Assembly (NCBI GenBank): GCA_017871115.1
Contig: JAFCIZ010000005.1
Location: 2,774,501 to 2,838,500 of the forward strand
Direction: 5' to 3'
Length of the DNA: 64,000 nucleotides
From: Cunninghamella blakesleeana
Taxonomy: Eukaryota > Mucoromycota > Mucoromycetes > Mucorales > Cunninghamellaceae
The notes beneath the pieces were generated by a model. The model searched no databases. It had not been told where the DNA came from and saw only the letters and a program-made list of their open reading frames with translations. Shown piece after piece: positions 60,405 to 64,000 of this stretch (its first letter is position 1; every line of letters begins with the position of its first letter). A program made the translations under genes and the position numbers.

Positions 60405-61511
60405 ATGTCTGGTACCGAATGGATTCTAAGAAAAAGGTCAGTCTTCATTATATTAGGTATCTTTTTAGTGTTATCTTTATTTTCTATCCGATCAACAATA
60501 CACAATTCTCCTTATGTAGATGATGTTTCATCAAGTATGGATATAGATACGGACTTATCAACTACCAGCACTACAAACTCTGAAAAAAACAATGTATCAA
60601 TAACAAAAACACCTATAGGAGAAGATGAAGAAGAAGATCAACCTGAAGCTGAAAACTTGGTTGAAGTATTAACAAAACCAACCACTGAAGATGAATTTAC
60701 CCCAAAGGAATTTGAGCCTATCAGCAAACCCATTCAAGATATTATTAAAAAAAACCTTATGAAGCATAAAAAGGATAATATATTATTGACAGCTGTCGCT
60801 AATGGAGGGATGGCCGACTATACACTTAATTGGATTGCTTCTTTAGAAAGAACTAAATTAAGTAAGAAATTTTTAGTATTTGCTATCAATCAAGAATTAA
60901 CGGACATTCTTACGGAAAAGGGTTATGGTGATCATGTTGTTAATATTCCTCAAGAATGGTTCCATCAAAAATTATCAGGAGATGAAGCTAAATGGTTATC
61001 TAAAGAGTATTTACCTATCACACACGCAAAATCTTTAGTGGTAGAACGTTTGTTATATATGGACGTTACAGTATGGTTTAGTGATGTGGATATCGTTTTT
61101 ACTTCACCTTCAATTTATGATTATTTGATGATGAAGTTGGATTCAAGAAAAACTACCGAAATGTTATTTACTCAAGAAACTGAACAAAAAATCCTTAATT
61201 CTGGGTTTTATATTATGAGACCTACTCTTGCTGCAAAACGTGTTTTAGCTGATTCAATTGTGATTACTGATAAAGAACCTAAAGTCTCTCAACAACGTGC
61301 TATGAATCGAATTATTGATGATATGAATTTAAATTATCAAAATAGTAAAATCGCTTTATTGGATTTAGCTCTTTTCCCTCATGGTCGCATGTATTTCGAA
61401 AGAAAAGTCCCTACAAAATATGGCTTGGAGCCATTCATGGTACATGCTAATTATCGTATTGGTGATGAAAAAAGAAAATCTCTTCAAGGTGCTGACCTTT
61501 GGTATATATAA
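60405..61511 (+). CDS. Golgi-type nucleotide-diphospho-sugar transferase (Nucleotid_trans/GT77-like)
   Basis: Single-exon 368-aa type II membrane protein. Basic residues (RKR) and the hydrophobic segment VFIILGIFLVLSLFSI at about 12-27 form the signal anchor. An acidic, Ser/Thr-rich stem of about 85 residues follows. The catalytic region has NILLTAVANGGMADYTLNWI, then THAKSLVVERLLYMDVTVWFSDVDIVF, where DVD is the DXD-like nucleotide-sugar/metal motif, then ILNSGFYIMRPT and FPHGRMYF. This order fits the Nucleotid_trans family (PF03407). The frame ends GADLWYI; a GTATAT donor overlaps the end, but nothing downstream continues the protein. The donor sugar and acceptor are unknown; cell-wall or glycoprotein modification is the likely setting. 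Confidence 0.85.
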   Translation: MSGTEWILRKRSVFIILGIFLVLSLFSIRSTIHNSPYVDDVSSSMDIDTDLSTTSTTNSEKNNVSITKTPIGEDEEEDQPEAENLVEVLTKPTTEDEFTPKEFEPISKPIQDIIKKNLMKHKKDNILLTAVANGGMADYTLNWIASLERTKLSKKFLVFAINQELTDILTEKGYGDHVVNIPQEWFHQKLSGDEAKWLSKEYLPITHAKSLVVERLLYMDVTVWFSDVDIVFTSPSIYDYLMMKLDSRKTTEMLFTQETEQKILNSGFYIMRPTLAAKRVLADSIVITDKEPKVSQQRAMNRIIDDMNLNYQNSKIALLDLALFPHGRMYFERKVPTKYGLEPFMVHANYRIGDEKRKSLQGADLWYI

Positions 61512-61862
61512 AAAAAAACTATAGAAATATTCCCTTTTCATATAATTATATTTTTTTTTTTAAAAAAAAAAAGATCAATCTCCTTTTTTATTTAATTAAT
61601 ATATTATTATTTATTGTGCAACGTTATATATATATATTATTTATTTTACAATTTTAATTTTAATGCATATAAACCAAAGTAGAGTAAATCATTTTTTTAT
61701 CCAATATTATTTTATTATTCATATTAAAAAATATAATAAAAGAACAAAAAAAAATATAAAATAAGTATATTAAGAAGCTAGGATAAAATATTAAATATTA
61801 ATCATGATTATAAAATACAAATATATTATTGTTTTATTGTATAAAAAATAAGAGAAATAAGA
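61512..61862. other. Convergent 3' intergenic region
   Basis: About 350 bp of A/T-rich DNA between the converging glycosyltransferase and secreted-protein genes. No feature was seen beyond homopolymer runs. Confidence 0.55.
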
Positions 61863-62649
61863 TTAAAGTTTTTTGATAGTCCAAAGTAAATTATCATCAG
61901 AAGTATCAATTTTACATTCTGAAAGAGTAGTACCACCTTCAATAGGTTTGTTAGAGATACAACGAGGAATCATATCATAAAGATGAGAGAAGGACACTAT
62001 TTTATATTGACCTCGAACTTTTTTGTCAGGAACTGCAAGCCATAATTGTTTAGGAGCATAGATCTTTTCATAACCTCCTAAATCATCTGGAAAAGAACCA
62101 TTAATTTCACATTTCCACATCTATGTTTAAAAAAGAAAAAAAGGTTAGTTAAAAAAAATATAGATATAAATATAATTAGTATAGTATAATATTTTACCAC
62201 AGCAGCATCAGGGAATCCTTCACCATTAGTAGATTTATCCCCAAAATCCTATTTCATTTTTAAAAAATAAAAAAAATAGTTAATGAAACAGCTTCTTTTT
62301 TTAAACATCCGAAATTAAAAAAAAAAAAAAAAAGATTTACCCAGCGAGTAGAAACACATTTTTCAAGGTCTGCTTCATTTTTAATATGAAGAGAGAAAAG
62401 TTTAGTATTTTTATGTTGACGAAGTTCCCATTTAGTAGAATCCTTAGTAAGGGTAAGTATATTGTTAGGTTGAATCATATTTAAAATCTTTTGGTTTACA
62501 CCAGAAGCAAATTCATAATCACCTTCTGGTAATTTGACGCCAGCTGTATACAAAGCTGTACCATCTTTTTTACCAGTGCGACTAACACCTTGAGCTTGGA
62601 TGCTAGAAACTAATAATCCGATAGAAACAATGAATGTAGAAAGACGCAT
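61863..62649 (-). CDS. Secreted protein of unknown function, 205 aa
   Basis: Three exons: 62649-62341, 62248-62198 (51 nt) and 62120-61863. All introns fall between codons, giving 205 aa. The N-terminus MRLSTFIVSIGLLVSSIQAQ is a clear signal peptide with a likely cut after AQA/AQG. The mature protein has four Cys (EKCVS, WKCEI, PRCIS, SECKI), which could form two disulfides, and evenly spread short beta-like segments such as ILTLTKDSTKWELRQ and KLFSLHIK. The last segment, NLLWTIKKL, resembles the closing strand of the N-terminal half. No known domain was recognised; a beta-rich fold is an inference. There is no GPI signal or membrane anchor. Confidence 0.7.
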
Positions 62650-64000
62650 TTTATATATAAGTTAAATATATATGTAAATATTTAAAAACGAATGGAATGG
62701 GAAATATCGATATTAAAAAAAGAAAAAAAAAAGTATAGAAAAGAAAAGAAAAAAAGAAAAATTAAAAAACAAATTAAATAAAATATAATAAAAAAAAAGT
62801 TCAGTTTAGAACCTTCCTCCTAATCATTTACTTTTCTACCTTTTTTCCCTTAATTTTTTAAACAATGTGATGAATAGACTAAATGAGTTTAGCGATATTC
62901 AACACTTCACCGGAAATTCAAAAGTTTATCTATTTATGTTGTACCACCTACTAATGATAAAATGCCTTTTTTTTATTTTTCAAGATTGACTTTTTTAATT
63001 AAACATAAAATTAAAAAAAAAGTAGTATATAATGATGTAACAAATTTTTTTACTATATATTATATGGAATATGTTGAGCTATTATAAACCAAAAAAAAAA
63101 AAAGGTATGTACTAGTTTTATGTGTGAGTACAAATTAAAAAGGAATAATAAAAAAATAAAAAAAATATGTCCATAGTTTATTTTTTTGCTATAAACACTT
63201 TACGTTAAGATTTTATGATAGAATATACTTATCTAAAGCACATAGCTTTAAACTAATCCGTTTATACGAATATGCGTTAATTATATGTACCTTGTATAAA
63301 AAATGAACTCTATTTTTTCAAATCTTTTAAAAAATAACATTTTTCTTTCTCTTCTTTGATCATTTTCTATTAGATAATATACAAAAGAAAATTACACCAT
63401 TTGATTATCCACAATGAAGGATATTTTGCCATGATTTTAAAATTGATGGTTTTGCAATAAAAATATATAAAAAAAGAAGGTTTGTAAAGCAAGCCATGAG
63501 TCACTTTTTTTGAAGTTTTTAAAAATCTGGCAGATCCTATTCATGTTTTTTTGGCTCTAAATTCTTTAAACTTTAATTTTTAACAATATAAAAACAAGTA
63601 AATTCAAAATATAATACATTAATATACATACCAAATATATAACATAAAAATACAATCATCTTTTGTAAAATTTTTAAATAATTGATTCTTTTCAACTTTT
63701 TTTAAAAAATTATATAAAAATTAATTCATTATGTCAATTTTAATGAATAAAGTAAGATATGAATTAAAGTATAAGATTATCTGCTATTGCTATTTATGAA
63801 AGTATAAAAGTAATTTTTTTTTGAAAATATGAATAGTACATGTACATTTTTAATACATTTCTTTATATACACTTTTGAATCTGACAGAACTAGCGTTCAA
63901 TTGTCCTAAACAAGGTTCATTTTTTATACCCTTCTCTAAATAGCATATTTTATTAAAATTTTTAATACCTTTATTCCTAATTTTTACAGTTCAAAATAAT
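62650..64000. other. AT-rich intergenic sequence at window end
   Basis: About 1.35 kb upstream of the secreted-protein gene. It is low-complexity A/T with scattered homopolymers. No open frame, RNA gene, repeat or transposon signature was recognised. Confidence 0.5.

Noticed and set aside
1..64000. CRISPR array, bacterial operons or prophage
   Set aside because: Spliceosomal introns and eukaryotic gene families throughout; no regularly spaced repeats with unique spacers.
1..64000. rRNA, canonical tRNA or snRNA genes
   Set aside because: No segment with full A and B boxes and a proper cloverleaf, nor any rRNA-like sequence, was found by reading; a covariance-model search would be decisive.

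Overview
The window is fungal nuclear DNA with very AT-rich intergenic sequence. Genes carry short introns (about 50-150 bp, GTAAGT/GTAAAT/GTATGT donors, TAG acceptors), homopolymer tracts and polyQ/polyN stretches. A fungal alpha-aminoadipate lysine gene (homocitrate synthase), fungal-type PKA, tetraspanin, EI24/Lds-like protein, PC-esterase and two G-alpha subunits suggest an early-diverging fungus, most likely Mucoromycota. That placement is an inference from gene content and base composition. A mitochondrial ribosomal protein gene argues against the anaerobic, similarly AT-rich Neocallimastigomycota.

Layout. 0.5-10.3 kb: homocitrate synthase (-), a RhoGAP protein (-), an MCFD2-like EF-hand secretory protein (+), a fatty-acid elongase (+) and a PC-esterase/TBL-type membrane protein (-) that has lost its expected catalytic residues. 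10.3-13.1 kb: no intact gene; it holds a decayed MULE-type transposase. 13.1-26.1 kb: PKA catalytic subunit (-), EI24/Lds-like membrane protein (+), tetraspanin (+), glutamine synthetase (+) and ER glucosidase I (GH63, -). 26.1-32 kb: the accessory region. A near-perfect long inverted repeat contains four copies of an 84-87 nt tRNA-like module; a 2.5-kb LTR retrotransposon encoding only Gag interrupts one arm, and the other arm keeps the empty site. 32-43 kb: S10 serine carboxypeptidase (-), an intronless bacterial-type methyltransferase (+), a divergent G-alpha (-), a second RhoGAP protein (-) and a small unknown protein (-). 43-64 kb: BRO1-domain ESCRT protein (+), a canonical G-alpha (+), mitochondrial uL29m (+), Xrn1 (-), an aldehyde dehydrogenase (-), a Nucleotid_trans glycosyltransferase (+) and a secreted unknown protein (-).

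Gene relationships. There are no operons. The window is rich in signalling genes (two G-alpha, PKA, two RhoGAP, tetraspanin) and secretory-pathway genes (MCFD2, glucosidase I, glycosyltransferase, carboxypeptidase), but nothing in the sequence shows co-regulation. The strongest leads are: (1) the inverted repeat with outward-facing tRNA-like modules; (2) the Gag-only element with identical LTRs inserted one base beyond the 5' end of such a module; (3) the G-alpha with Lys in place of the switch I Arg and TDAT in place of TCAT.
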